Of a stretch of DNA of 64,000 bases, positions 49,323-61,021 are shown in pieces. The notes beneath the pieces were generated by a model, which saw only the letters and a list, made by a program, of their open reading frames with translations, ran no database searches and was not told the DNA's origin. A program made the position numbers and the translations under genes. Source of the stretch: Datnioides undecimradiatus (lineage: Eukaryota > Chordata > Actinopteri > Lobotiformes > Datnioididae); NCBI GenBank assembly GCA_008933995.1, contig WARS01000029.1, forward strand, positions 16,677,131 to 16,741,130, in the 5' to 3' direction. Within the stretch, counting starts at the first letter, position 1. Every line of letters begins with the position of its first letter.

Positions 49323-51155
49323 ATGGGGATGAGCCTGGGTCAGGATGTCAGCTGGCTCCTGCCTTTCCTGTTCTTGCTACTGATGGTCACAGTATCGCCC
49401 ACCCAGGGTCAAGCGTGTCCCCAGCGTTGCGATTGCATTGCAAAACTAAAGACTGTGTCCTGTTATGGTAAACGCCTGTCTGCATTGCCAGATGGCATCC
49501 CTGTTGATACCAAGATCCTGGACCTTAGTGGGAATAAACTTCGCTGGGTAGAGCATGGCGACCTGCTTCCATATCAGCGTCTTGAAAAGCTGGACCTGAG
49601 TGAGAACATGATCAGCGTCCTCGAGCCAAATGCCTTTTCTAGTCTCCAAAACCTACAGTCGCTTTCGCTGAGAGGTAACCAACTGAAACTGGTCCCCATG
49701 GGGGCTTTCTCACGTCTCTCCAACCTAACTTCGCTTGACCTCAGTGGGAATAAGATTGTGATTCTTCTGGACTTTACTTTCCAAGACCTAAAAAGTCTAA
49801 AAAACCTGGAAGTTGGAGACAATGATTTGGTTTATATTTCCAACAAGGCCTTTCTGGGTCTAGTTGGGCTGAGGGAGCTGACCATTGAGCGATGCAACCT
49901 GACATCTGTGTCGAGCCAGTCTTTGTCGTACCTGCATAACCTGGTGACTCTGCGACTGCGCTACCTCAGTATCTCTGCGTTAGAGGACCAGAACTTCCGT
50001 AAGCTGGGAAACCTGAGGGGCCTCGAGATCGATCACTGGCCCTTCTTAGAGTACATTTCTCCTCACAGCCTGCAAGGACTGAATTTATCTTGGTTGTCTA
50101 TTACACACACCAACATCACCTCTGTGCCCACCTCTGCCCTACGCAGCCTGGCTCACCTCACCAGCCTCAACCTCTCCTACAACCCCATCTCTGTGCTCGA
50201 GTCCTGGGCGCTGCGGGACCTTGTTAGGCTGAAGGAGCTACATCTGGTCAATACAAACCTGGTCGCAGTGCAGCCGTACGCGCTTGGTGGTCTCAGGCAA
50301 ATACGCCTTCTTAACCTCTCCACTAACAGTCTGGTGACCCTAGAGGAGGGGGCCTTTCAGTCTGTCAACACTCTGGAGACGCTGCGTTTGGATGCCAACC
50401 CCCTGGCCTGCGACTGCCGCTTGCTATGGATCCTTCAGCGCAGAAAGACACTCAATTTTGACGGCGCTTCTCCAGTGTGTACGACGCCAGTGGAGGTGCA
50501 GGGACGGGCCCTTAACGCTTTCTCTGATTCGGCTCTTTTTGATCACTTTACTTGCCAGAAGCCCAAAATTCGCAACAGGAAACTGCAACAAATATCTGCC
50601 CGCGAGGGGCAAGTCGTGTCATTCATTTGCAGAGCAGAAGGTGAGCCAACGCCAGTGATATTCTGGATCTCTCCTCAGCGGCGCCGCATCACCACAAAGA
50701 GCAGCGGCCGCTTAACTGTGTTACCAGAAGGCACATTAGAAATACGTTACGCCCAGGTAACAGACAGTGGAACCTACATCTGCATAGCTAGCAATGCTGG
50801 TGGAAATGACACCTATTTTGCCACCCTCACTGTTAGTGGGCTGCCGCTAGATGCAGCCCTTATGGCCAACCGCACTTACTATGCTGGGGACCTTAATGAC
50901 ACAAATTTGAATGACACCAGAGTCTTCTTGAAGTTTACTCTGGACCTCAAGACCATCCTCATATCCACAGCAATGGGCTGTATCATGTTCCTGGGGGTGG
51001 TTCTCTTCTGTTTCATTCTGCTGTTTGTGTGGAGTCGAGGGAGAGGGCAGCACAAGAACAATTTCTCAGTGGAATATTCCTTCAGAAAGGTGGATGGACC
51101 TGCTGCCAGCGGAGGACAGGGTGGGGCACGCAAGTTCAACATGAAAATGATTTGA
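49323..51155 (+). CDS. lingo3: LINGO3, leucine-rich repeat and Ig domain transmembrane protein
   Basis: Type I cell-surface protein of 610 aa encoded in one exon, as is usual for LINGO genes. The LINGO family acts in neurons; LINGO1 is a Nogo receptor co-receptor, while LINGO3's role is less clear. The start is the first ATG (GCCATGG context), after an in-frame stop at 49275-49277. Seen in order: a signal peptide (hydrophobic to about residue 29); LRRNT cysteines C32, C36, C38 and C47; about a dozen LRRs to about 355; LRRCT from NPLACDC (359-365) to C411; an Ig domain with the C436-C487 pair; about ten N-glycosylation sequons; a TM helix at about 545-569; and a 41-residue tail with Y585 ending in FNMKMI. 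The tail EYSFRKVDGPAA and the ALEDQNFRKL segment match LINGO3 rather than LINGO1, 2 or 4. No frameshift or lost cysteine is seen. Whether it is the a or b teleost duplicate cannot be told. Confidence 0.95.
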   Translation: MGMSLGQDVSWLLPFLFLLLMVTVSPTQGQACPQRCDCIAKLKTVSCYGKRLSALPDGIPVDTKILDLSGNKLRWVEHGDLLPYQRLEKLDLSENMISVLEPNAFSSLQNLQSLSLRGNQLKLVPMGAFSRLSNLTSLDLSGNKIVILLDFTFQDLKSLKNLEVGDNDLVYISNKAFLGLVGLRELTIERCNLTSVSSQSLSYLHNLVTLRLRYLSISALEDQNFRKLGNLRGLEIDHWPFLEYISPHSLQGLNLSWLSITHTNITSVPTSALRSLAHLTSLNLSYNPISVLESWALRDLVRLKELHLVNTNLVAVQPYALGGLRQIRLLNLSTNSLVTLEEGAFQSVNTLETLRLDANPLACDCRLLWILQRRKTLNFDGASPVCTTPVEVQGRALNAFSDSALFDHFTCQKPKIRNRKLQQISAREGQVVSFICRAEGEPTPVIFWISPQRRRITTKSSGRLTVLPEGTLEIRYAQVTDSGTYICIASNAGGNDTYFATLTVSGLPLDAALMANRTYYAGDLNDTNLNDTRVFLKFTLDLKTILISTAMGCIMFLGVVLFCFILLFVWSRGRGQHKNNFSVEYSFRKVDGPAASGGQGGARKFNMKMI

Positions 51156-53520
51156 TTATTGGATCTGTTTGCTTCGTTGGTATTCTCTGCTTGATACTGT
51201 TTACAAGCAGTCTCAAGCGAGGACATAGAGGGACTAGACACTAGACTGGATGTTTGTGCTTGAAAAGCAGAAGACACAGTTATTTATAGGACATTTTATT
51301 GAGACAAGGTTTTGTTTTTGAAACTGTCCGAGCAAAAAAGGGAAATCTGTCTGAATTAGACATATTTCTATTGCTTTGCCGTGTGTTGACATAGTTGAGC
51401 AGAGGAGAGCTGGATTATAGATAAAGATGTCTGAAAATGTTCAGTAGACAGTTAAAAGACCAAGCAACAACAGCACTCAGTCCCACCAGTCCTTAACCCC
51501 TGTAAAGCTCTTGCCACCTCCATCCTTTTTCCTTACAAAGAACTCTGTCCTCTTCATCCTTAAAGGACTTCACCCCTCCATCTGAGGTGATTCAAGCTCT
51601 CTATCTCCAAACTCATGAATACATTCTATTAGGGTGGTGCTCAATGAATGCCAAGGACTTGCCAATATGTATTTGAATAGTTCCAGCTATATACTGCATA
51701 TTTAAGTTTATTTACAGTCAGGACTTTGGAGCACTTCTACAGCGTAAATATAGAAACTCTGCTTTTTTTTTTTTTTGCTGGAGGTAGATTTGTACACCAG
51801 ATATTATGAGATGAGTCTCTGCAACACTGCCAATTTGACCATAAAGCACCATGTAATATCAATGTAAATGCAATGCCATGGTAGATAGAGGGTAGTTTCC
51901 TCTCATTGGATACTGCTAAAAGTTGGTCAAAGCTGTTTTAAGCAACAATGGTACTTGTACAAGTTAAGCTACAATTAAGGGACCCAGTGCACATCTGTGT
52001 GGTGACAGATCTGTACATGCAGATGCACACTTGCTAAGTAGGTTTTCCATTGTAATATATTTAGTACTCACTGCACAAGACTTCTTCCCAATTGATTTGA
52101 AAGAAAAATATGTCAAAGATGAACGCATGTACAAAGTTGGCTTCTTACTTTGGATAATGTGTATTATTTGTAAATTTAACACTTGCTGGGGTGCAGTCAT
52201 CCCAAAGATCATTATGTAAAGGTAGGATATATACTGTATAAGATGTATTATATATTTTGTAATCAGTTACACTGAAATCCTTGTGGTTGTTTATAGTACT
52301 GTTGAGTGAGTTTTTCTGTTCTACTGTAATTTTACTGTTAAAGTCCCTTTTTTCAAATCAGTGATACAGTCCAGAGCTCGTACAGTTCTCGTCTCATCAT
52401 GCCATCAGATAGATTTTACACCAAGACATGCCCGTTCATTCCCTGAGCTTACGCAACGGACCATGAAGGGCATTTACATCAGGTTTCAGTTCACTTGCCT
52501 ATTTTTGGCTGTAGGTGACAGTGGGGAGGCTTGGCTGACCAGCAGGAGGAAGGAGTTAAGTGGGTTCTCATCAGGACCTACGTGTTTGAGATATGCAGGG
52601 GGAAAATGCTAATGTGATAAAGACCTTGCAGACTGGAACAAAGGTCATAATGAAACAGTGAGAAGGTGTTAAGGTATTCTAGGAAGACATTGACTCAAGG
52701 CTGGACTTCACATATGCCTCATGAGATATAACATTTTGTAAAAGTGGCTATGAAGGGGATTTCAATATGATTATCAATCTGAAATCAAGAAATAATCAGG
52801 TGCATGCCCTCATACACAAAGCAAAGCTGCCTGTTCATATATTGATGAATACAGTTTATGCCAAAGGGAATGTAGGACAATGTCTTTTGCAATGGCAGAA
52901 CTTGACAACAGTAACAACAAATATGCAAATATGACAGTTGTGGGTGTTGTGCAGCATCGGGGGTAATTTCCATACTAAAAAAAACCCAAAACAAAACAAA
53001 ATAGAAACTGGAGACATTTAATCCAGTCTCCCCTCTGAGTTATTGACATTACTTGGAGAGAGAGACAAAACAGGTTAACTGGTTATACTCCTCTAACCCA
53101 AAGATTAATGTCTTGATCTGTAGGTTTAGCCCTTGCAACCAATACCACCAGGTCAGGTATCAGCTCTTTCTGTCTTGTTGTCACCTCCTGTTTTAACAGT
53201 GTTGCTCTGCTGCCCTCTGTTGGCTACAGGTGGTACTGAATTACACAAGAATTAGATTATATTTAACCTCCCCAACCTTTAAACTTGTGGTAAGTAATTT
53301 ATTCCATTTCCCCAAAGGGAAATGTAAGTCAGTGGGGGGGCTTAGCTGTATCTAGTGGTACTGGAAGTGAAATGGCTTAAATGACCGTAAATTCACTTAA
53401 CCCATACACTCATACAACAAACACCTCCTCTCTTTTGTAGGTGAAAACAAACAGGAAGAACTTCACACAACAGAATAAAGAGGAGTCCCACGCTGCCTCA
53501 CATACACACACGTGACTATA

Positions 53521-53595
53521 TACATTTAATACATTTAATGTATATATATTATATGAATATATATATATGCATAAACACACACACACACACACATA
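53521..53595. repeat. Compound TA/CA microsatellite
   Basis: TATATACATTTAATACATTT repeats pass into (TA)n and then (AC)n. Open frames here are repeat products. Confidence 0.85.
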
Positions 53596-53939
53596 GTCGC
53601 AAAGTCACAAAATCACAAAATGGATTTATTAACAGTGAACTGTGAACTATGTTTCTGCACTGGATTTGACACCAGTTACTCTTCCGCTCTGCATTTTAGA
53701 AATGTAAACAACTGATGGTATATTTCATCCTGTACTGAGCTCATCCTGTACATATTGTGTCTGGAAATTGTGCTAGACTGTTTTGTATTGTATTGTTTTA
53801 TAAAAATGAAGCACACTGTTTATAAAGCATGCTACATTATCTACTACAATGATGTCTTGTCCCCTGTCCCATTTTTTTATAGTCACCTGGTCACACAGCC
53901 CTTATTGGTGGCAGTCTGAGAAGTTGACTGAGAGTCTTC

Positions 53940-53945
53940 AATAAA
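53940..53945 (+). terminator. lingo3: Polyadenylation signal AATAAA
   Basis: Canonical hexamer with a GT-rich downstream element about 20-30 bases later. It is the best candidate for the end of the lingo3 transcript. Confidence 0.5.
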
Positions 53946-56900
53946 CCTGTGACCCCGTCACTGTGAAAGTTTGTGTTGAAAACTTTTTTATATACCCTTC
54001 ATTATTTAAAACAGCCCAGTTAAATCATACATACATGATTACATACATTTGTCAGAGAGTTTCTTCATCCTGATTGATGAATCATTTTGCTTTAGTAACA
54101 CTACTTATTGCCATCAGCGTAAAAACCAAACTAAACTCTGATGTTACATAGTCAGTAACTGAAGTTATATTTTTTCTACCTTTAAAGTCCCCCTCCTCTA
54201 CACTAAGCAAAGTATTTAACTTATTGTTACTTCAGTTGGACCTTTGACCTTTACTGTGTAGAATGATGAATGGTCAGGGTTTGACACTGTGAGACATTTT
54301 TCACATGCATCTGCAGGAGGGGAAAAGCTTCTCTGTGGCCACCTCAAGATCTGAGTGATTTACTCACAAACATGTTTTTCTGTCATCAAAACTAGTTTCT
54401 AAGCCAAATCAGGGTCTAATGTGCAGTTGGCACAGTAGCTTGAAACCTCTGTTGTACATATTAAGACTTTTCAGTGAAGCAGGGGATATCATGGTCCATT
54501 AAATGTATACCTTAAATTTAACATGAATTTTACATTTCTCATTTGTAATTTTTCATTGAGAAAGAAGTAGATTTATTTTCAGGGACTTTCATCAAGTTTA
54601 TTGAACTTTTTAAGTGGAAAAAGACAAATTAAAATGCCCTTTTAACCCTTAGAGATCACAGTGCCGGTCATATTTAACACCTTTTCAGCAATATATTCCA
54701 AAAATTATACAACTTCTAAATGAACTTCTTTGTGTTCTTATGCCAAAATAAAGATATGACTTGCATCTGTGTGAATCAACCACCTTCAAACAATTTAACA
54801 TCTACCCATCTATCAATCTTCAGCTTTTAGCTAGCCAGCTAGTAAAAGCATAGTGTGTCAGTGTGTCTTTGGCCTGAACCTTGAGGCTATCATCCGGCTC
54901 TGAATTACAATAATTCTGTATTTCTTTATGACTGGCCCGCTTTCAACATTCAAATCAAATTCTTCTGAGCAATATGTCCCACTCTGTTCTGTTTGACTCA
55001 GAAAAGCACCATGACTCAGAAGCTGCGTACCCTTGAAATGTCGTTTCATCTGGACTTAAAGTTATTCCCTTTTTAGGAATGAACATTATTCATCCAAAAG
55101 ACTGAAAGATTGTCCTCGATGTGGGAAGACAAACTCTGTCTAATGCATTGGCCCAAAGTCTCCCATAAGAGGTCAGTTAATCACTATGAAGTCCAAAGTA
55201 TATGATTCATTCATCATCATGGAAATGATTGACTGACATTTGTTTTCCATTGGTGATGACCGACCATCTTCCACCAACCCACCAACCCGTTATCACACTC
55301 TTGGGGTCAAGCATTTCTGCCTGAACCCTGTGCACCCCACCTACCTGTGAAGACTATAAAAAGGTATGACTCATCTGACGGTAACATTTAATTTCCCACA
55401 TACAGGTCTATAAGTTTTAGCATCTCTGATCTTCCAAATTTATGTTTTACTTTGTGATGACACGTTTAGATCTTCTTTCCAACTGATCCAATTTCATCCT
55501 TACCAGTATTTTTATCCATGTTACACAATGACATGTTGGGTAAATTGTGTCTTGTTTGTCATGGTTTCTCCATTCATTTATTCTGGTTTCTCCTTTGTAT
55601 TCTGATAGCAAAAGACTATAGTTCCTTTTATTCATCATTTATTAGATGTCAAAAAAAAGTTAAAACTGGCACGAGCAGCCATGATGCAGATAACAAACTG
55701 AATGACTAAGAAGGTGGGTTGTTTTCTACTTAGAGTGCCTACTGCTTTGCTATGGATAGCTACAGATATAAGCACTGCATATACTCTTTAAGGAGGGTTG
55801 TTATTGTTCATTTTTAGGTATCAAATAAAACACAAACAGCAAAAGTAAGTTTGTCAGCAGATAAAGAGCCTTGCATACAGACTTTGATATGCTGTGTGAC
55901 TGCACAGTACTAAATGTTGATTAGTACCGTGCATTGCTCCTGTGAATTATTGAAAAGACACCAGGTTCTGCATTCTTCATTAACAACAGACTTCATTTCT
56001 TTACACTAGAAATCAGTGTTATTTAATTTTTCATTTTGAAGAAGAAGACTTCAAAGTAATGACACCTGAATCAACCTCCTACTTTGTAGAGTAAGAGTTG
56101 TCTGTGGTTTTCAATGTAGAGTAGAGGTGGTGATTAACACATGTCCCCAACACTTCAGATGAGCCACTGAAAGATGTGTCACCAGACAACAACATCAGAC
56201 TGTGAAATTACATCACTCAGCATTTGGACTGGTTTTTTTTTTCTTTGAATAACTTTTTATGGTGAAGCGGAAGTGATAATAGGATGCACTTTAACACACA
56301 AACACTCTACTTCTGCCTCACAAAAGCTAAGCTATACCATGGGAACACTGATGAGTTATGATGTCATGCTTTGTGTGTATGTGTCTGTGTAAGGTTTGTG
56401 TGTGGTTAAAAGCCATTTTGTGTTACCATGAAATTGTAGGTGACGTACAACTGACGTGCAAAGAACACGTGCACCCCCACTGATCAGGGCACGATCTACT
56501 TGCAGATCAGAGGAAACAGTATAAAGCTAAAATCTATAGAGAATTGTTTTCCTCAGTCCCTTGTTAGGAAATGTACAAAAGAGATATATAATGTAAGAAG
56601 GCAGTTTCTGATTTGTTAATTAATCCCCATCTTTTTGATCACAATGGCTGATAATCAATGTCAGTCCTCATTCTATGATGATACCTTTTCATTTCAAAGT
56701 AGCCTGTTACATCATCTGAAGCCTGATGAGAGTGAGTGCCACGTTTAACTCTCATCACAAGTGTACCTGAAACAAAATGACTGGAGTGTGAACCAACCAA
56801 ATAATAGTTTTGGTTTCAGAATTGTGTGAATAAGGAGTTTCAAACCATGTGGCTGCCACATTTGCTTGTTGTTGATGGTTGCACAAGAGCTCACTGTAAT

Positions 56901-58486
56901 CAAACTGTAAGACCAAGTACAGCTGTAGTGTGAGTACACACTAAATCAAATATTTAATTAATCCTCTTGCTTAAACCCACAAATTGCAGGACCCACTATT
57001 ACTTAAATTCCTTTAACTGTGCATGTAAAGTTTTAGAAAATGATTTTACATTTTCATTTAAACTGAAAGAGACTGTACTGCAGCCTGTTGATATGCAACA
57101 GTACATTTATGACCATTTAGAGTTGTAATATTGTGTCAATGGATATTACTCTTTTTTTTTTACATGCTTGCTCAATTCATTCACATTTTGCTATTGTTTA
57201 AAAAGCAAACAAATGCTACGAGCTCACTGCCCTTAGGGAGTCTGTCTGAACTGAGATATTTAAAACTTGCTGGAGACTCAAAAAGGGATATAAACTGTGT
57301 TTCAACTATGAATTAATAGTGTTTACCCCTCCTTGTTATTTTATTAGTAAACATAGGCCCAGAAAATGACAAAGCAGGCTCAAACTCATGTATGTTGTTT
57401 GGGATTTAGTTTGAATATGAAGACGGGAAAATAAAGCAAGCATGTCTGCACTTGGAGACACAGGAACATGAAAATGTCACTTTATGGTTACATACTGTAT
57501 TTATTACCATTGAGCTTGAGGAACCATGTTACCACAGGAAACAGGTGTCTAACATCATCTAGACATAAGAAGGCAAAAACCAGCACTGAAATGGCATTTA
57601 TCATGGGAAAAAATATAATTCCTATAGTATAGCTGTATTCTATCTTGATGCACACTGCATGGAGATCCATTTCTAAGTTTGACTAGATACAAATATCTAA
57701 CAGCACAGGTTTAGCAGGAACTTATATGCTCTTTTGGAAAATTATTTACTTACTTAATGGCAGCAGATATTTGGATTGGGAGATAGTATTCATCAACCAG
57801 TTAAGGAAAACTAATTAGACAAGTTTTTACATACTAAGCTGTAAGGTCTAGTGGAGACAGCAGTATACTGGTCTGGTGTGTAGGCTGCCAGACACAGGAA
57901 AGATGCATGCTGTCAGAGCCACATGTGGTTGGTTTGATTCTCACCAGCAGTATTACAAATCTAGCCGTGATCGCTGATTCTAAGGAAGCTATAAGGTGTC
58001 TTGTTCTCGTCGCTGCACATGTGACTCCCACTGGTCGGCTCAGGGCAACATAAGTTGCAGTCATTGTCAGTGGCTTACATGGACATTATGTCTGAGGTCT
58101 TGGTCATGCCACCTGTATCTTGTCTCCCCTCCAGCCTGCAATCCCTGTTCCCCACCCACTTGGCCCCAGGTACACCTAGTGGTGATCTGCTCTCCAGTTT
58201 GTTTGTCCCTTCAAACATTCAGCATAAATAGACCAACAAGACCAGTGCGCCCACTTTGACTCCTTCACACCTGTAAGTATATGTCACTCTGACATAATTA
58301 CAGTAATGCAATGTTTCTTACAGACTTTGTAAGGGCCAGCTAACCTGCTAGCTAACAGTTAGCACTGTGAAGCCCTTAATGCTAGCTGTTTAACTTACAA
58401 ATCAAGACAAATTCTTGACAAAGTCTTTTCATTAAAAAGGTATGGGATAGAGGGTTAAGGGTGAAAGGGCAAATCAGTTATTGTAG

Positions 58487-58488
<2 letters not shown>

Positions 58489-58558
<70 letters not shown>
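58489..58558. repeat. Compound (TA)n(CA)n microsatellite
   Basis: About 14 TA units are followed directly by an interrupted (CA)n run. The open frames crossing it (tyrosine/isoleucine then threonine/histidine) are by-products. Confidence 0.95.
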
Positions 58559-58559
<1 letters not shown>

Positions 58560-59115
58560 CAACATACCTGTGACAAATCGCAACTTGGAACTTCAGTGTC
58601 GACTGCTAATATAACAGATTGCAATATAAAACTTAATTTGCCTGATTTAAGAAAAACAACAACATAATGTATGAGCACATTATACTTTTTCTAAGGAACA
58701 AATTATTAATGTGTGGGTCCAAACAAATAATTCCTCTACCTTAAAAACCTGCCAGACTCTAGTTATTCCAGTTGTTTACATTGGTTTTTTAAAATTATTT
58801 AAATTAAATTTCAGTCCTACAGGATAATGCTGCACAAATATACCATGTGTCTGAAAAATTGAATGGTTTGTCTAGTTGGCCCTGACCCTGATGTTGCATG
58901 GATTTGCTCATAGGTGCTTCTTACTATCTGCTATTAATGACCTTATTGGCCACGTTTTAAAGTCATGGGCACAGCAGCTGATAAGTTTATGTATTCCTAT
59001 CCAAACAAAAGTGTTGTATTACAAAAACACTTACTCAGTAGTCAGCTGCTCACTTGTTCCTGGGTCGGCTTTGACTGTTTTTTTAAGTTCATCTTTGAGC
59101 TAGCAGGATTGGCTG

Positions 59116-59160
59116 TTTGCCTGGACAGCAGCAACGCTGCCATCAGCGCTGTCAGGCAAA
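59116..59160. repeat. Imperfect hairpin
   Basis: TTTGCCTGGACAGC (59116-59129) pairs with GCTGTCAGGCAAA (59148-59160) with a single-base bulge around a loop of about 18 bases. The function is unknown. Confidence 0.7.
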
Positions 59161-60065
59161 GAGCCAGCAACCTGCTGAAGCCAGGGGAGCTGTTGACTCA
59201 CAAACGCACTGAAAGAAACAACAGATTCCAACAGAAAGTATTTGGCTACAGCTTCATAGGTGTTGGCCTCTCTGTGGGGACCCCACTTTTATCTCCTCCC
59301 ACTGCTGGGAAAACAGACAACATGCTGATTAAAACATTTTTTAACCTTTGTGAGCTATGCATGGTTTGTAAAAGAAGACACCTAAAACGTTTTTTTCACA
59401 GTTCTCCTTTTTTTTTTTTAATATGAAACATCACACAATGTCACCCCTAAAACTATTAGCATTTTGGAAGATTCAGATACACCGTGGTCACAGTGTGAAG
59501 ATCACTATTTCTGCCCACAAAGGAAAACCAAAGAAATACATCATGATAATTTTTCATTCAGAGGGAGGTTGTTTCCAACTGCATTGTCTTTGCTGTAATC
59601 CACAAGTTTATGTTGAAAAAGTTTAGATCTTGATTAACAGTAATTTGACCGTTTGAAAACAGTGGAGTAATTGATTAAACATTTATCTATTCAAGACTAC
59701 AACTGCTGGTTAACAAATGTTAACCATTAGCACCAAGTCATTTTTATCCATGAACAAAACAGTGACATTGGACACAGTTCTTATCACAGTTGCTGTCAAC
59801 ATTCAAACTTGCAAGAATGCTGACATGAGATCAATGAGTGCTGTTGAACATCAGACGAACATCTGATCGAAGAGCTCAAGCTCAAATACAATTTTTGCAT
59901 CCAAGCAGGGCATGCTGTGAACTCATATACAAATGCTCATATGCTTCAGATGTTTTTCTAATATGCACTGTGAATTTTCTTTTAAAATTACCGCGTCAAC
60001 AGGAAAATTAGATGGTATAGTGGTCTCTCTAACAGCTGTGCAGAGACTGACATACAGCCCGTGCG

Positions 60066-60806
60066 TCAGTCAGAAATGTATCGTTTTTGCTGTCCTCTAG
60101 AGGTGAATTTGTGAGGTGGAGCAGAGCAGGACAGGGGCAACACCCCTGGGACCTGCTGCTCCTCCTCTTCGTCTGAGGTGGCTCTCGTAGGAATTGGCTT
60201 CAGTAGTGGAGGGCCAGGATGGGATGAGTGGGTGGGCAGCAGATTTTGAGGGAGGACAAGTGGAGTGAGGAGTCCAGAGCCAGCAGTGGTGGAGGTGTTA
60301 AAATATGAATAGCCTCTCATGCTATGGAGGGCATATGCAGGTATGAAAACAGGGTGAGACGTTTGCTGACTTTGCACGACAGAAGAGTTTCTACCACCCC
60401 AGTAGTAGTCCCTCTGCAGGGACTGGTTGTGAGTGCCTGTGGGAGTGAGAGGCTGGGTGCTGCTGTTGACATGGTGTTGCAGGTGATTACTCTGGTGGGC
60501 AGTGATGGCTGCGGGGTGTACCAGGCCAAAGTGCAGCTTGAGGGCCATTAATTCAGCACTAAGCTTGGCATTTTCTTCCTTCAGGGCCATGAGATGAGCT
60601 TCCAGGACATAATCATTCATCCTTCTCTTCTCCCGTGACCGTTTGGCTGCCTCGTTGTTCTTTCGACGTTTCTCCCAGTAGAGAGCATCCTTCTTCTCTT
60701 CAGGTATGAACTCCCTTTTGCGACGGGATCCTTTACTTACTAAGTCATTTTCCACCAAGACATGTCTGTCTTGGCCTGAATGAAAAGGCGATGACATGGC
60801 CTCCAT
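60066..60806 (-). CDS. NFIL3-like bZIP transcription factor
   Basis: Nuclear DNA-binding protein of the NFIL3/E4BP4 branch of bZIP factors. These bind D-box-type sites, usually as repressors, in circadian, immune and hormone programmes. The frame gives 246 aa from the ATG at 60806; ATG 60797, in better context (GCCATG), would give 243. Seen: the family [20 protein letters not shown] segment; basic-region signature N50 to R58 within NNEAAKRSR; leucine zipper L68, L75, L82, L89; and the [10 protein letters not shown] end typical of NFIL3. Near the C-terminus, [11 protein letters not shown] (211-221) and PPHKF (230-234) recall conserved NFIL3 tail motifs. It is much shorter than human NFIL3, as in the compact teleost paralogues. 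The coding region is in one exon, like NFIL3. Which paralogue it is cannot be decided by eye. It is convergent with lingo3. Confidence 0.9.
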   Translation of the reverse strand: MEAMSSPFHSGQDRHVLVENDLVSKGSRRKREFIPEEKKDALYWEKRRKNNEAAKRSREKRRMNDYVLEAHLMALKEENAKLSAELMALKLHFGLVHPAAITAHQSNHLQHHVNSSTQPLTPTGTHNQSLQRDYYWGGRNSSVVQSQQTSHPVFIPAYALHSMRGYSYFNTSTTAGSGLLTPLVLPQNLLPTHSSHPGPPLLKPIPTRATSDEEEEQQVPGVLPLSCSAPPHKFTSRGQQKRYISD

Positions 60807-61021
60807 GGGAGATGAAAAATAATAAATCAAGAGGAACAGAGGAGAGGTGGTTAGAAGTACTTTCCTCTTGTATGTTGGTAAACTGATTTGGGTTTGATTT
60901 CGTCTTATCTTGGTTTGTCTTCACTGAGAGCGCTGTAGTATTTCCAAAGGTTGCGATGGTCAGAGTTTATGAGACTGTGCTGCTGACCATGTTTTTGCTT
61001 CCAATGTCCACAGTTGTCCAC
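60807..61021 (-). other. Probable 5'UTR part of the NFIL3-like exon
   Basis: On the minus strand an acceptor, TTCCCCCTAACAG|GTGG, places an exon start at 61021. About 215 bases of leader then run into the ATG at 60806. Vertebrate NFIL3 has a non-coding first exon joined to a single coding exon, and this arrangement fits. The upstream exon and promoter were not identified. Confidence 0.5.

Larger units (their letters stand above)
51156..53965 (+). other. lingo3: Probable lingo3 3'UTR
   Basis: The AT-rich sequence directly after the stop has no other gene. The first AATAAA is at 53474-53479. A second, at 53940-53945, is followed by a GT-rich stretch (GTTTGTGTTG, 53967-53976), which makes it the better cleavage site. 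A TA/CA simple repeat (about 53521-53595) lies inside. The end is a prediction from the signals only. Confidence 0.5.
53977..60065. other. Intergenic region between convergent genes
   Basis: No supported gene was found. The part at about 54184-54700 starts TTTAAAGTCCCCCTCC and reads like a fish interspersed repeat from memory, but I could not find a matching opposite end. A TA/CA microsatellite lies at 58489-58558 and an imperfect hairpin at 59116-59160. Part of the region is expected to be the 3'UTR of the minus-strand bZIP gene, but no clear polyadenylation signal for it was found. Confidence 0.45.

Noticed and set aside
57835-57950. tRNA-like segment with GGTTTGATTCT (B-box-like)
   Set aside because: No cloverleaf can be drawn and the A box is unconvincing; at most a very old SINE head.
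58965-59426. 153-aa plus-strand frame
   Set aside because: It is the longest anonymous frame outside repeats, but has no recognisable domain and no splice or start context, and could be chance.
60807-60830. 8-residue N-terminal extension of the bZIP frame
   Set aside because: It starts at TTG on the minus strand; the first ATG is at 60806.
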